Source: Lysinibacillus_B sp050613145 (GTDB lineage Bacteria > Bacillota > Bacilli > Bacillales_A > Planococcaceae). From it: a stretch of DNA of 64,000 bases. The notes under the pieces were generated by a model. That model was not told the DNA's origin and did no database searches. It worked only from the letters and a program-made list of their open reading frames with translations. A program made the position numbers and the translations under genes. The first letter of the stretch is position 1; every line of letters begins with the position of its first letter. Below are positions 16,706-25,231 of the stretch, in pieces. The stretch lies in contig NZ_CP192507.1 in assembly GCF_050613145.1 (NCBI RefSeq), positions 2,232,001-2,296,000 on the forward strand. The letters run 5' to 3'.

Positions 16706-17875
16706 TTATCGTAGTCTTATACTATAGTGCCTCATTGATTTTGGAATTCCTTTCAACTCAAGTAGCCCCCTATAAATTAAGTGTCTAATGCGATATTCGA
16801 AACAGAATAGATCAATATTCCCTTTCATTTGTTCCATTAACTCTACAATGACGATGCTAGTTTGGATAAATTCCTTCCTCTCTTGCTTACTATGTAACTT
16901 TTCAATTACTTCAATTATAAATGAATCTATGTGATGTTCAGGTACACCGTGTATTTCACCGTCTATCCAAAAACGTAACACTTCCTTCGTTTGAGTGAGT
17001 TTTTCCCATTCCGTATGAAGTTGTATGCGTTTTTCCTTGCATAATGGATTGTCTCTTTTGTGATCCTCAAATAACAGCCCCAAAATATTAGAATCCATTT
17101 GACTTGTCTGGAAAACAGGTCGTTCTTCCCCTGGCTTACAATATTTCTCGTAAAGTGCTGTGGAATTGATAAGAAATATTTCATTTGTCTTTTGGCGCAA
17201 TAAATAAAGTATAAAACGAAGACCCACTTGTTCATTTGCATTATCTCCATACCAAATATAGATTGGAGTATGATGCGGGATATCTTCCATTTGACGTAGT
17301 GTATTGGCAAACTTATGTTGATAGTCGTCATCTTCTTGTTCATAGTTGATATTGTCATATAACCATTCATTTCGAAAATTCTGCCCTACTTGTTCATCAA
17401 ATTTCCATAAGGGGCCAATTGAAAAGGAGTCTGGAAAGCCAATAACCGTTTTAGGGCGAGTTAATCCTACTCGCAAAGCCCCTGCTGCCGATTCTGACAT
17501 AACAATATGCATAACGCCTTGCTGTTCAGGTAATTTACTAGATGCTCGTAACATATAACGATTTTTTTGAATATGCGTATTTATTTCTTCTAGCATAATG
17601 CTCAGTTCATTTTGTCCTATGCATAATCCATTTCCTTCGACCACCTTATGTTCTTCGTGATTGAATTTTTCAAATATAGTATCATTCTCTATTTCATACA
17701 CCTTCCACATACCACTTGTTAGTAAATCTTCTTTAGTTAAATAATCCTCCGATTCAATTTGATAAACCATCACGACATTTGTTTCGATTGAAAAGTACAT
17801 AAATGGATAGTTAGCTCTTGTTTTGATAACACTCAACCCTTTTTCCATTATTTTACCACACGAACTTCTAAGCAT
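16706..17875 (-). CDS. DUF1835 domain-containing protein
   Basis: A 389-residue protein of unknown function. The N-terminal 110 residues are not recognised. From about residue 120 comes the DUF1835 core: MHIVMSESAAGALR, then GFPDSFSIGPLWK and PIYIWYGDNANEQVGLRFILYLL. Further on, FWIDGEIHGVPEHHIDSFI and RIRHLIYRGLLELKGIPKSMRHYSIRL resemble the DUF3658-type C-terminal part that usually accompanies it. No catalytic role is known for the pair. The start is uncertain, since neither the ATG at 17875 nor internal Met codons has a strong SD. It is a single gene facing ykuS. Confidence 0.8.
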   Translation of the reverse strand: MLRSSCGKIMEKGLSVIKTRANYPFMYFSIETNVVMVYQIESEDYLTKEDLLTSGMWKVYEIENDTIFEKFNHEEHKVVEGNGLCIGQNELSIMLEEINTHIQKNRYMLRASSKLPEQQGVMHIVMSESAAGALRVGLTRPKTVIGFPDSFSIGPLWKFDEQVGQNFRNEWLYDNINYEQEDDDYQHKFANTLRQMEDIPHHTPIYIWYGDNANEQVGLRFILYLLRQKTNEIFLINSTALYEKYCKPGEERPVFQTSQMDSNILGLLFEDHKRDNPLCKEKRIQLHTEWEKLTQTKEVLRFWIDGEIHGVPEHHIDSFIIEVIEKLHSKQERKEFIQTSIVIVELMEQMKGNIDLFCFEYRIRHLIYRGLLELKGIPKSMRHYSIRLR

Positions 17876-18000
17876 GATTTTGCTTCTTTAATAAAAAGTA
17901 TCTCCGTTAGTTGCGTAATCAACTTTAAAAACAAAAACGTGAATGAAATGAATAATTAGCATTGTGATATGACACATTACATATAGGAGGTGGAACAATC

Positions 18001-18246
18001 ATGTCTAGAATAATTGGTGTTGAACAATCATTAACAAACGTTGAAGATGCTTTAAAAGCAAAAGGTTATGAAGTAATTCAGCTTCGTAATGAAGAAGATG
18101 CAAAGAAAGTGGATTGCTGCGTAGTGACAGGACAAGATACAAACGTTATGGGAATTAGCGACCCAGTCACTTCAGGACCTGTCATAGAAGCTAGTGGTCT
18201 CTCTGCTGACGAGGTTATCCAACGCGTAGAGAAATTTTTCCACTAA
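18001..18246 (+). CDS. ykuS: UPF0180 protein YkuS
   Basis: An 81-residue protein that matches the full length of the UPF0180/YkuS family. Recognisable parts are RIIGVEQSLTNVEDALKAKGY, the VDCCVVTGQDTNVMG strand and TSGPVIEASGLSADEV. The SD AGGAGGTG is strong and well spaced. The family has no assigned function; some members in Bacillus are regulated with growth phase. It is monocistronic with a hairpin 13 bp after the stop. Confidence 0.9.
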   Translation: MSRIIGVEQSLTNVEDALKAKGYEVIQLRNEEDAKKVDCCVVTGQDTNVMGISDPVTSGPVIEASGLSADEVIQRVEKFFH

Positions 18247-18251
18247 CATGA

Positions 18252-18288
18252 TAAAAATGGTGCTGCCTCGGACTTTCAAGGCAGCACC
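18252..18288. terminator. GC-rich terminator hairpin after ykuS
   Basis: GGTGCTGCCT (18259-18268) pairs perfectly with AGGCAGCACC (18279-18288). The T run lies on the minus-strand side (ATTTTTAT), so it terminates leftward transcription best, including any from the degraded gene at 18409-18786. Confidence 0.65.
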
Positions 18289-18408
18289 TATTGATTATAC
18301 ATAACACTCGATGCTGTCATATTTACAATCAGAATAGTTGCTTTTGTCTAGTCTTTATCAATTACATTTATGCTATTCATTGATGCAACTTCTTACACAT
18401 TCACTTCC

Positions 18409-18786
18409 CTATTCAAAGCGTTTAACTGCCCAAATATTTAACATTGAATCCTTCTGCATATAAATGTTTTTCTCAACCGTTCCCGGTATTTTATATGAAA
18501 TAGTTGCTTCTGTTTCACTCACCATTGTGACTGTACGATAATTTGTAAGTGAAAATAAAACAGGTTGATAGCCAAGAGGAATCGTTGCACTACCAAAAAC
18601 CTCATCGATTCGTGTATTGGATAAATTTGATATTAAGATAAGGTCGAGAAATTGCTCGGGTCCGTAATCTTTCGTTCTAAAAGTACTTAATTGTTTGACG
18701 TGAAAAGTTTTGATTATTATATTGTTTTGTGCGAGAAATTTATTTAAATAATAAATTATAGTGTCGGATAATTTGTATTTAGTGTG
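18409..18786 (-). pseudogene. N-terminally truncated unknown gene
   Basis: On the minus strand a frame of 125 codons runs from just after a TGA at 18787-18789 to the TAG at 18409. It contains no ATG near its start and no SD. The translated protein looks like real coding sequence: KLSDTIIYYLNKFLAQN, FRTKDYGPEQFLDLILISN, IPLGYQPVLFSLTNYRTVT and a well-behaved C-terminus ending MLNIWAVKRFE. I do not recognise a family. The most likely reading is the 3' part of a gene whose 5' end was lost. Use of a rare start such as ATT or ATA is less likely. Confidence 0.5.
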
Positions 18787-18890
18787 TCATTTAATTTATT
18801 TATTTTTCCATTCATTATTTCAACGAAATTAGGCATTATAGTATTTATATGTTATAATTTACTTTTACTATTTATAAGGACGTGACGATT

Positions 18891-19262
18891 TTGATTAAAA
18901 TTGAACTACCAAAACCGGATCTTGTTATCCGCCAACGTGAACAAGTACTAAAGCCTGGTGATGTGGAAATTACACCGTATTTCGGCTTCATCGATTTCCA
19001 TAAGATTACACGTGACAAAGGCGGTATTTTCTTTTTCTACAATCAAGAAAATGAATTACTATTTGTCGGCAAAGCGCGTAAAATCCGTCAACGCATTAAA
19101 AAGCACTTTGAAGATAACGTATCACCAATGAAAAAATACCGTGATGAAATTCACAAAATTGAAGTATACGAAATTGAAGATCCAATGGAACGCGAAATTT
19201 ACGAAACTTACGCTATTAATTCGTTAAGAGCAAAGTATAATATCGATAAAGTGTTTTATTAA
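18891..19262 (+). CDS. GIY-YIG domain protein (excision-repair-type endonuclease)
   Basis: A 123-residue stand-alone GIY-YIG-like protein. The fold is seen in GGIFFFYNQENELLFVGKARKIRQRIKKHF (about residues 43-72), where the family GIY and YIG strands are diverged (GIFFFY, LFVG). The catalytic-type Arg and the later EREIYETYAINSLRAKYNIDKVFY are kept. Such proteins resemble the N-terminal nuclease domain of UvrC. The TTG at 18891 is preferred because AAGGA at 18876-18880 is about 10 nt upstream; a GTG at 18882 is too close to it. The gene is followed by an intrinsic terminator. Confidence 0.75.
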   Translation: MIKIELPKPDLVIRQREQVLKPGDVEITPYFGFIDFHKITRDKGGIFFFYNQENELLFVGKARKIRQRIKKHFEDNVSPMKKYRDEIHKIEVYEIEDPMEREIYETYAINSLRAKYNIDKVFY

Positions 19263-19281
19263 TATTCCCTAGTGTTTTTAG

Positions 19282-19325
19282 ACTCAGAATCCTTGATAAA
19301 ATAAGGGTTTTGAGTTTTGTTTTTT
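19282..19325 (+). terminator. Terminator of the GIY-YIG gene
   Basis: ACTCAGAATCCTT pairs with AAGGGTTTTGAGT over an 8-nt loop. It is followed by TTTGTTTTTT. Confidence 0.85.
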
Positions 19326-19483
19326 AGTGCTTTTATTCTCGGCATCATTTTGGCATCACCATAAAAAATACTACCTCAAACCCGAGATAGTCTTTTTCAT
19401 GTCTTGTATTTAAAGCACATTATTTCACACAGCGTAGTTTTTTCTTAAGTTTATAAGAGCGCTACCCTCTAACGTTTAATCAT

Positions 19484-20311
19484 TTATTTATGCTTTATTA
19501 TTGTTCTTTTAGCTTTCTTAATAATTCTTGCTGTAGCTTTTGTATCAGATTCTTTACTCCAATTTTCACAAAGCGTTATCACAAAATCAGGTTGGGTTTT
19601 ACTAGCATCATTTAACCAATTTCCTACAGAATCTTGTACATACTTTGACGAATCTGATTTTAGTTGATTAAGAATAGGGAGCGCTTTATACGGATTTTGT
19701 TTTAACATTTCAATATGTTTTGTCCAAACTCCACGAGGACGAATCACTTCTACGCAAAACCTACGTATGTTTTCATCATCACTTTTTGCCCATTCCGTCA
19801 GCAATTCTATACTTTTATCAAGGTGTTGTGATAAATCTTCCCTAATTGACATCCATGAAATTTCTCGAACACCAAAATGATGATCCGCAGCAAAAGGATA
19901 AATGTATGCTAGTTTTTCTTCTAAAGAAATGTTATGGTTTCTACTCATAAAAGCTGCCCAACAACGAACACTATCAGATGGATGATTCGAGAATTTCTTG
20001 ATGAAATATTCCCTCTTTTGCTCATTTCCTTCATCTATGGCTTTATCCAACAGTTCACCCGTTAAACGAATAGCTTTCATTCCAGATTCAGCATCCTGTT
20101 TCAATGTTTCTGATATTATATTTTCTAATTTATGTTGTAATCCTACGCTAGGTAAAACATTTTTCAATAAAGTAGTATGATTTACAGCTAACCACTCCGT
20201 TAGATTAACACTCTCTATTTTCCCTTGATTCAACAATATTTGTATTTCTTTTGGGATGTCACTAACCTTTCTAGCTCCTTTTCTTGTTAATATATCTTTA
20301 TGAATTTGCAT
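19484..20311 (-). CDS. DNA alkylation repair protein (AlkC/AlkD-like HEAT repeat)
   Basis: A 275-residue all-helical protein of the HEAT-like-repeat DNA glycosylase superfamily, which removes N3- and N7-alkylated purines without base flipping. Typical segments are RCWAAFMSRN, FGVREISWMSIREDL and RRFCVEVIRPRGVWTKHIEMLKQNPYKALPILNQLKSD, followed by KYVQDSVGNWLNDASKTQPDFVITLCENW. The IRPRGVW stretch is characteristic of the AlkC branch. The SD GGGGGGA is well placed before the ATG at 20311. It is a single gene. Confidence 0.85.
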   Translation of the reverse strand: MQIHKDILTRKGARKVSDIPKEIQILLNQGKIESVNLTEWLAVNHTTLLKNVLPSVGLQHKLENIISETLKQDAESGMKAIRLTGELLDKAIDEGNEQKREYFIKKFSNHPSDSVRCWAAFMSRNHNISLEEKLAYIYPFAADHHFGVREISWMSIREDLSQHLDKSIELLTEWAKSDDENIRRFCVEVIRPRGVWTKHIEMLKQNPYKALPILNQLKSDSSKYVQDSVGNWLNDASKTQPDFVITLCENWSKESDTKATARIIKKAKRTIIKHK

Positions 20312-20470
20312 AAATAGATCCCCCCTCTATGAATTAAAGTTCATGCAAGTTATCCTCTATAATTTGAATGCTTTAAACTAAGTGTATTATACAAATATAT
20401 TTTTGTTTATTTAAACGTACTTCTTTCTTCCATACTGGTAAATTCACAAGAACATTACTGTCTGTTTTAT

Positions 20471-20522
20471 GAGGCTGTTCCAAAAATCGATAATTGATCG
20501 ATTTTTGGGAGGCCTCCTTTTT
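20471..20522 (+). terminator. Strong palindromic hairpin (terminator-like)
   Basis: CCAAAAATCGAT (20480-20491) pairs perfectly with ATCGATTTTTGG (20497-20508), with outer AGGC/GCCT pairing and a T run on the plus side (TCCTTTTTAG). No plus-strand gene ends nearby. The opening GAGGCTGTTCCAAAA is also reminiscent of some insertion-sequence ends, so a solo IS end is an alternative. Confidence 0.5.
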
Positions 20523-20571
20523 AGTGGTTGAAGTCACTCTACCTTTTAATATTTACATGTAAAGGAACTAT

Positions 20572-21132
20572 TTAAACTAATGATGGGGTTAGTACGAATA
20601 AAATATGATTAGGTTCATCACTCTTGTTCAAAAATCGGTGTTTAACATTTGGTGGAATGCGTACGACATCTCCTTCATCTAAAAAATATTCGGTTCCTTC
20701 CAGTTCAACATATGCTTGACCTTTCATAACCACAGCGATCTCTTCTTTATTGTCATGTGAGTAATGACTCTCTGTAGTAGTAGTATGTGCATTCAAATCC
20801 ATCATTAAGAGTTCAATATGTGCCTTCATAAAATCTGGTGTTAATACATCATAGACAATATGGTCACTATTTTCACGATATACTTTCTTTCGATCTTGCT
20901 TTCTGGAAATGAGGGAATCTGTATCAATTTCATTAATAAACAGAGTAAAAAGTGGCACGTTTAGTGCTTGTGCAATTAACTCTAGTACATTTAACGACGG
21001 ATTCCCATGTCCTCTTTCAATTTGGCTAATAAGTGATGTGCTAATTCCTGCATAATCAGCAAACTCACGAATCGTCATACCATTCTTCTTACGATAGTTT
21101 AATACTGTTTGCCCTAAGCGAAGATTTTTCAT
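20572..21132 (-). CDS. XRE-family regulator with C-terminal cupin domain
   Basis: A 186-residue regulator. The N-terminal HTH (about residues 8-62) reads LNYRKKNGMTIREFADYAGISTSLISQIERGHGNPSLNVLELIAQALNV. The C-terminal cupin (about 105-180) has ESHYSHDNKEEIAVVMKGQAYVELEG and GDVVRIPPNVKHRFLNKSDEP. The cupin is thought to sense a small ligand, as in PuuR/SutR-type regulators. It is divergent from an EamA-type transporter across a 166-bp region with inverted repeats, so it probably controls that transporter and itself. Confidence 0.92.
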   Translation of the reverse strand: MKNLRLGQTVLNYRKKNGMTIREFADYAGISTSLISQIERGHGNPSLNVLELIAQALNVPLFTLFINEIDTDSLISRKQDRKKVYRENSDHIVYDVLTPDFMKAHIELLMMDLNAHTTTTESHYSHDNKEEIAVVMKGQAYVELEGTEYFLDEGDVVRIPPNVKHRFLNKSDEPNHILFVLTPSLV

Positions 21133-21154
21133 AGCAAATGCCCCTTTTAAAATA

Positions 21155-21283
21155 ATGTATGTTTGATGTCTTTTGTGCTGACATACTAAACATGGAGAAA
21201 TAGTGCTTTTTTCAATAACATAAATATTTTATACTTACGTTTGTACATTATAATACATTAATTTTATTATAGTAAACATACAT
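21155..21283. promoter_or_regulatory. Inverted 10-bp repeats between XRE-cupin and DMT genes
   Basis: ATGTATGTTT at 21155-21164 and its exact complement AAACATACAT at 21274-21283 flank the divergent promoter region, one next to each start codon. They are candidate operators for the XRE-cupin regulator. Confidence 0.5.
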
Positions 21284-21298
21284 CAAGGGGGAGCAGTA

Positions 21299-22180
21299 TT
21301 GAAATCACCACTTATTTCTTACACGATTTTATTTTTAGGCGTATTTGCATTATCTACTTCAGCAATCTTTGTGAAATTAGCAGATGCACCTGCGACAATT
21401 ACAGCATTTTATCGGATGCTTTTTACAGCAGTAATGCTTTTGCCATTTTTATTAGTAAATAAAAAGAACCTTAAAGAATTACGTTATTTGTCAAAAAAAC
21501 AATGGGGTCTTGGATTACTCTCAGGTTTATTTCTAGCAGCACATTATTTATTGTGGTTTGAATCATTAAATTACACTTCAGTAGCAAGTTCGACTGTCAT
21601 CGTTACATTACAGCCACTTTTTTCAGTGGTTGGCGGTTATTTTCTATTCAAAGAGCGTTTTAATAAAGGTGCTATAATAGGCTGTCTCGTAGCGATTGCC
21701 GGAAGTATCGTCATCGGATGGAAAGATTTTCAAATTGGTGGACAGGCATTATTTGGCGATATACTTGCTTTTATTGCAGCAGGTGTTATTACGGCCTACT
21801 TCTTCATTGGCCAGCATGTTCGTAAAAGTTTATCTCTAATTCCTTATTCAATCATCGGTTATACCAGTAGTGCACTATTTTTAAGTATTTTTGTTTTTAG
21901 CCAGCAAACTTCTTTCGTTAATTATTCCACACAAACATGGTTGTCCTTTATTGGATTAGCGTTTATTGCAACGATATTAGGGCAAACAATTTTTAATTGG
22001 TTGTTGAAATGGCTAAGTACCTCAGTTATTTCAATGAGCATATTAGGAGAGACGATTGGAACTTGTATACTCGCTTATTTCATTTTAGATGAGGTTATTT
22101 CTTTACAACAAGGTATAGGAATCGCACTCATCTTAATTGGTCTAGCATTATTTTTACTAGAGCAAAGAAATAACAAATAA
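21299..22180 (+). CDS. DMT superfamily (EamA) transporter
   Basis: A 293-residue protein with ten predicted membrane helices arranged as two EamA repeats. Family signatures are AIFVKLADAPATITAFYRMLFTA in helices 1-2, the first-repeat end TVIVTLQPLFSVVGGYFLFKERF, and the second-repeat ISMSILGETIGTCILAYFILDE. Such proteins export amino acids or other metabolites; the substrate is unknown. The TTG start at 21299 is fixed by the GGGGGAG SD at 5-6 nt. The divergent XRE-cupin gene is its likely regulator. Confidence 0.9.
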   Translation: MKSPLISYTILFLGVFALSTSAIFVKLADAPATITAFYRMLFTAVMLLPFLLVNKKNLKELRYLSKKQWGLGLLSGLFLAAHYLLWFESLNYTSVASSTVIVTLQPLFSVVGGYFLFKERFNKGAIIGCLVAIAGSIVIGWKDFQIGGQALFGDILAFIAAGVITAYFFIGQHVRKSLSLIPYSIIGYTSSALFLSIFVFSQQTSFVNYSTQTWLSFIGLAFIATILGQTIFNWLLKWLSTSVISMSILGETIGTCILAYFILDEVISLQQGIGIALILIGLALFLLEQRNNK

Positions 22181-22202
22181 ATAATAGAGAAATATATCAA
22201 GC

Positions 22203-22384
22203 GTGTTGATTTCCACTACGGTTGACTCGCTTTCCGCAGGCACGGTTTCAACTAATTTATTTCGGCTCGTGCTTTTCTTGCAGGAGTCGAGCCGCCTTCG
22301 CTCCAATCAACGAGCAATCGCCTTTTATCAACCATTCCATAAAAAATCACGCTAATTACCTACCGATATTTTTATAATCAACAC
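22203..22384. repeat. Interspersed repeat, family 1, copy A
   Basis: 182 bp bounded by the inverted ends GTGTTGATT and AATCAACAC. It contains the core TTTCCACTACGGTTGACTCGC ... CGCTCCAATCAACG and an outer arm (TACCGATATTTTTATAATC). The same arm recurs in copies C and D. Confidence 0.75.
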
Positions 22385-22557
22385 ACCTGAAAATATATAT
22401 AAAAATAATTGGAGAAAGGAGGCATTAATTGAAGCACTTCGGGCACTATTACTTAACAATGAGTAGTCGCTTTTTTACTAATAGATCCGAATAGTTCTTT
22501 AAATAACTAGATGTAAATTAATAAAAAACCTAGCATCCTTTAAGGGGTCACTACCAC

Positions 22558-23064
22558 TTGGTGGAAATCCAAAAACCGAACCATTACATTACGGTGAAGT
22601 ATTTAGTGTATGTATGTGCCAACCTCCCAGCAGACTATGATCTAATTGCTGGATACCAAACATTTTATAATCATACTGGCGATGAAGATTTAAGAGAAAT
22701 GATTGAGGATATCATCCAAGTTTTAAGAGACGAAGTAAAAATGTTAGAAAACATATTAAAAAAGAATGGTGTCGGATTACCACCTGCACCACCTGAGCGT
22801 CCTGTAGCAAAACTTGAAGATATCCCTCCAGGTGCGAAATTTAACGATCCTGAAATTAGTGCCGCACTAACAGCAGACATGGCTGCTGGTTTAGTAGCAT
22901 GCAGTCAAGCTATGGATATGTCTACTAGGGAAGACATCGCTCTCATGCACGGTCAATTCCATATGAGTAAAACACAACTCGGTGCTAAACTGTTACGCCT
23001 TAATAAAAGTAAAGGTTGGTTAGTTCCACCACCATTACATGTAAATTACCCTGAAAAAGATTAA
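22558..23064 (+). CDS. DUF3231-like protein
   Basis: A 168-residue soluble helical protein. It has an N-terminal four-helix-like region (LREMIEDIIQVLRDEVKMLENILKKNGVGLPP) and then PPERPVAKLEDIPPG. The C-terminal part EISAALTADMAAGLVACSQAMDMSTREDIALMHGQF...KGWLVPPPLH resembles DUF3231 proteins, a ferritin-like family common in spore formers but without a known function. The family call is moderate. The start is TTG 22558 or GTG 22561, with AAGGGG at 22542-22547. It lies just upstream of sspE, but the latter has its own promoter. Confidence 0.6.
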   Translation: MVEIQKPNHYITVKYLVYVCANLPADYDLIAGYQTFYNHTGDEDLREMIEDIIQVLRDEVKMLENILKKNGVGLPPAPPERPVAKLEDIPPGAKFNDPEISAALTADMAAGLVACSQAMDMSTREDIALMHGQFHMSKTQLGAKLLRLNKSKGWLVPPPLHVNYPEKD

Positions 23065-23074
23065 ATTTTTAAAC

Positions 23075-23103
23075 GTATGATAAAACACTCTTTGTACAGA
23101 CTA
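23075..23103 (+). promoter_or_regulatory. Candidate sigma-G promoter of sspE
   Basis: GTATG (23075-23079), a 17-bp spacer and CAGACTA (23097-23103) fit the forespore sigma-G consensus (GHATR and CATNNTA) with one mismatch. It lies 20 bp before the sspE start. Confidence 0.5.
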
Positions 23104-23123
23104 ATTTTCGGGAGGTGAAATCC

Positions 23124-23402
23124 ATGACAAACAATAACAACCAAAATTCTAATCAAAACATGAACGTGGAATTCGGAACTGAAACTGATGTTAACCAAGT
23201 TAAACAACAGATTCAACAGGCAGAAGCGAAAAAACAACAAGCTTCTGGTTCGAATGCAAATTATAGTAGCGCAATGAACGTGGAATTCGGAACTGAAACT
23301 GACGTTAACCAAGTTAAACAACAACTTCAACAAGCTGAAGCGAAAAAACAACAAGCTTCTGGTCGATTTGCAAATAACAGTTACCAAAACGGTAATAAAT
23401 AA
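23124..23402 (+). CDS. sspE: Gamma-type small acid-soluble spore protein
   Basis: A 92-residue, Gln/Asn-rich hydrophilic protein with no hydrophobic core. It contains two copies of MNVEFGTETDVNQVKQQ followed by QQAEAKKQQASG, the tandem repeat typical of gamma-SASP. The EFGTET segment is the cleavage-type site for the germination protease GPR. The protein is an amino-acid store in the spore core. ATG 23124 with GGGAGGTG at 7 nt is preferred over a GTG at 23115 that overlaps the SD. This gene is direct evidence of an endospore former. Confidence 0.95.
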   Translation: MTNNNNQNSNQNMNVEFGTETDVNQVKQQIQQAEAKKQQASGSNANYSSAMNVEFGTETDVNQVKQQLQQAEAKKQQASGRFANNSYQNGNK

Positions 23403-23420
23403 GTTACTTAGCATCCCCAA

Positions 23421-23446
23421 CCGGCAATCTTTTTTGCCGGTTTTTT
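23421..23446 (+). terminator. Terminator of sspE
   Basis: CCGGCAA and TTGCCGG form a stem over a 6-nt loop, followed by TTTTTT. Confidence 0.9.
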
Positions 23447-23641
23447 GTTTTCCATCTTATTGTTGATTCATACCCTTAATTAGTTACTTAACAACATGTT
23501 TCTTCTAGGAAATTGTACCCCTATAAATCATACCACTTCTTCTCTGCATCTCAGAAATAAGGTAATTTTGTGGGGTTTAGATACTTTTTAATCATGTTAA
23601 CATTACATTGTTTAACAATTGATAAAATGCTTTATTTAAAT

Positions 23642-23671
23642 AGAAATCCCCCGCTGATGCGAGGGATTTCT
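23642..23671 (-). terminator. Terminator of the yng operon
   Basis: On the minus strand GAAATCCCTCGC pairs with GCGGGGGATTTC, followed by TATTTAAA. It lies 6 bp after the stop of the carboxyltransferase gene. Confidence 0.75.
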
Positions 23672-23676
23672 TCATT

Positions 23677-25215
23677 TTATACCGGGCTAACACCGTGTTT
23701 ACGTTGGGTGAATGTTAGCTCTTTTGATTTGTATGCATCTAAACGATTTTCTAATGTAGCGCGAAGCTCATTTGGCTCAATGACGTCGTCGATAATTAAC
23801 TCTGACGCTAAACGGTACACATCGATTTCCTCGCGATACTCGTTGCGGCGCTCTTCAATAAATGCCGCTTGCTCCTCTTTCGGTAATGCCGCAATTTTGT
23901 TCGCATACACCGCATTCACTGCTGCTTCTGGTCCCATTACCGCAATTTGTGCACCCGTTAAAGCAATACATACATCTGGCTCAAATGCCGGGCCAGCCAT
24001 CGCATATAAGCCTGCTCCGTATGCTTTACGAACGATTACTGTAATTTTTGGCACGGTTGCTTCACTCATAGCGAAAATCATTTTAGCGCCGTGACGAATA
24101 ATACCAAGCTTCTCGACTTGTGTCCCAATCATAAATCCTGGTACATCCGCTAAGAAAATTAATGGGATATGGAATGCATCACATAGACTAATGAATTTCG
24201 CTGCTTTATCGGCTGAATCATGGAATAATACGCCACCTTTTACACGTGGTTGGTTCGCGATAATCCCTACTGATTGTCCGTTAATGCGCGCAAAACCTGT
24301 AATGATTTCAGCAGCAAATAATTTCTTCACTTCACAGAACGAACCTTCATCGATAATGCGATTGATTAAATCATGCATATTGAACGGTGCATTTTGGTTT
24401 TTTGGAATGATGTCATCAATCGATTTTTCAAAAGTAGCCGGCAATTTTGGCGCTTCCACTTTTGGTTTGTTTTTAAAGTTATCTGGGAAGTAACTAATGT
24501 ACTGACGTGCGTAGGCAATTGCTTCTTCTTCCGTTTTTGCTAGTACGTCACCACAACCTGAAGTAGAACAATGCATTTTTGCACCGCCCATCGTTTCAAG
24601 ATCTACCTTTTCACCGATCACCATTTCTGCCATACGTGGCGAACCTAAGTACATCGATGCATTGCCCTCTACCATCACGACAACGTCACAAAATGCTGGG
24701 ATGTACGCGCCACCTGCTGCAGATGGTCCGAACAATAAACAAATTTGTGGAATACGACCTGACAATTTGACTTGATTGTAGAAAATACGCCCTGCCCCGC
24801 GACGACCTGGGAACATTTCAATTTGATCTGTAATACGAGCACCTGCAGAATCTACTAAATACAGTAAAGGAACGCCGAGTTTTTCAGCCGTTTCTTGAAT
24901 ACGAATAATTTTTTCAACTGTTCTTGCGCCCCATGATCCAGCTTTAATCGTTGAATCATTTGCCATTACACATACAGTTCGACCGTGAATTTTTCCGATA
25001 CCTGTTACGACACCATCTGCAGGTAAGTCGCCTGCAAGTATATTGGCAAACGCTCCATCTTCTACTTGTAAACCTTCATCGAATAATAGCGCAAGTCGAT
25101 CACGAACGAATAATTTTCCTTGCTCTGTATTTTTAGCGTGGTATTTTTCATGTCCGCCTTTTGAAATAACCTCTTTATATTCTTGATGCTTGTTTTCAAC
25201 TGAAATATTTGTCAT
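23677..25215 (-). CDS. yngE: Acyl-CoA carboxylase carboxyltransferase subunit (methylcrotonyl-CoA type)
   Basis: A 512-residue carboxyltransferase of the PccB/MccB class. Both crotonase-like halves are visible: ADGVVTGIGKIHGRTVCVMANDST, SAGARITDQIEMFPGRRGAGRIFYNQVKLSG, FGPSAAGGAYIPAFCD in the first, and GFARINGQSVGIIANQP, FLADVPGFMIGTQVEKLGIIRHGAKM and KAYGAGLYAM in the second. It would transfer CO2 from carboxybiotin to 3-methylcrotonyl-CoA. ATG 25215 is preferred over ATG 25224, which abuts the SD. It is the last gene of the operon; biotin carboxylase and BCCP lie upstream in it. Confidence 0.93.
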   Translation of the reverse strand: MTNISVENKHQEYKEVISKGGHEKYHAKNTEQGKLFVRDRLALLFDEGLQVEDGAFANILAGDLPADGVVTGIGKIHGRTVCVMANDSTIKAGSWGARTVEKIIRIQETAEKLGVPLLYLVDSAGARITDQIEMFPGRRGAGRIFYNQVKLSGRIPQICLLFGPSAAGGAYIPAFCDVVVMVEGNASMYLGSPRMAEMVIGEKVDLETMGGAKMHCSTSGCGDVLAKTEEEAIAYARQYISYFPDNFKNKPKVEAPKLPATFEKSIDDIIPKNQNAPFNMHDLINRIIDEGSFCEVKKLFAAEIITGFARINGQSVGIIANQPRVKGGVLFHDSADKAAKFISLCDAFHIPLIFLADVPGFMIGTQVEKLGIIRHGAKMIFAMSEATVPKITVIVRKAYGAGLYAMAGPAFEPDVCIALTGAQIAVMGPEAAVNAVYANKIAALPKEEQAAFIEERRNEYREEIDVYRLASELIIDDVIEPNELRATLENRLDAYKSKELTFTQRKHGVSPV

Positions 25216-25231
25216 TTCTCCCATCCCCCTT

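Noticed and set aside
22429..22494. 21-residue frame starting TTG after AAAGGAGG
   Set aside because: The SD is good, but the peptide (KHFGHYYLTMSSRFFTNRSE) has no helix or signal design and lies next to a repeat. Not enough support for a gene.
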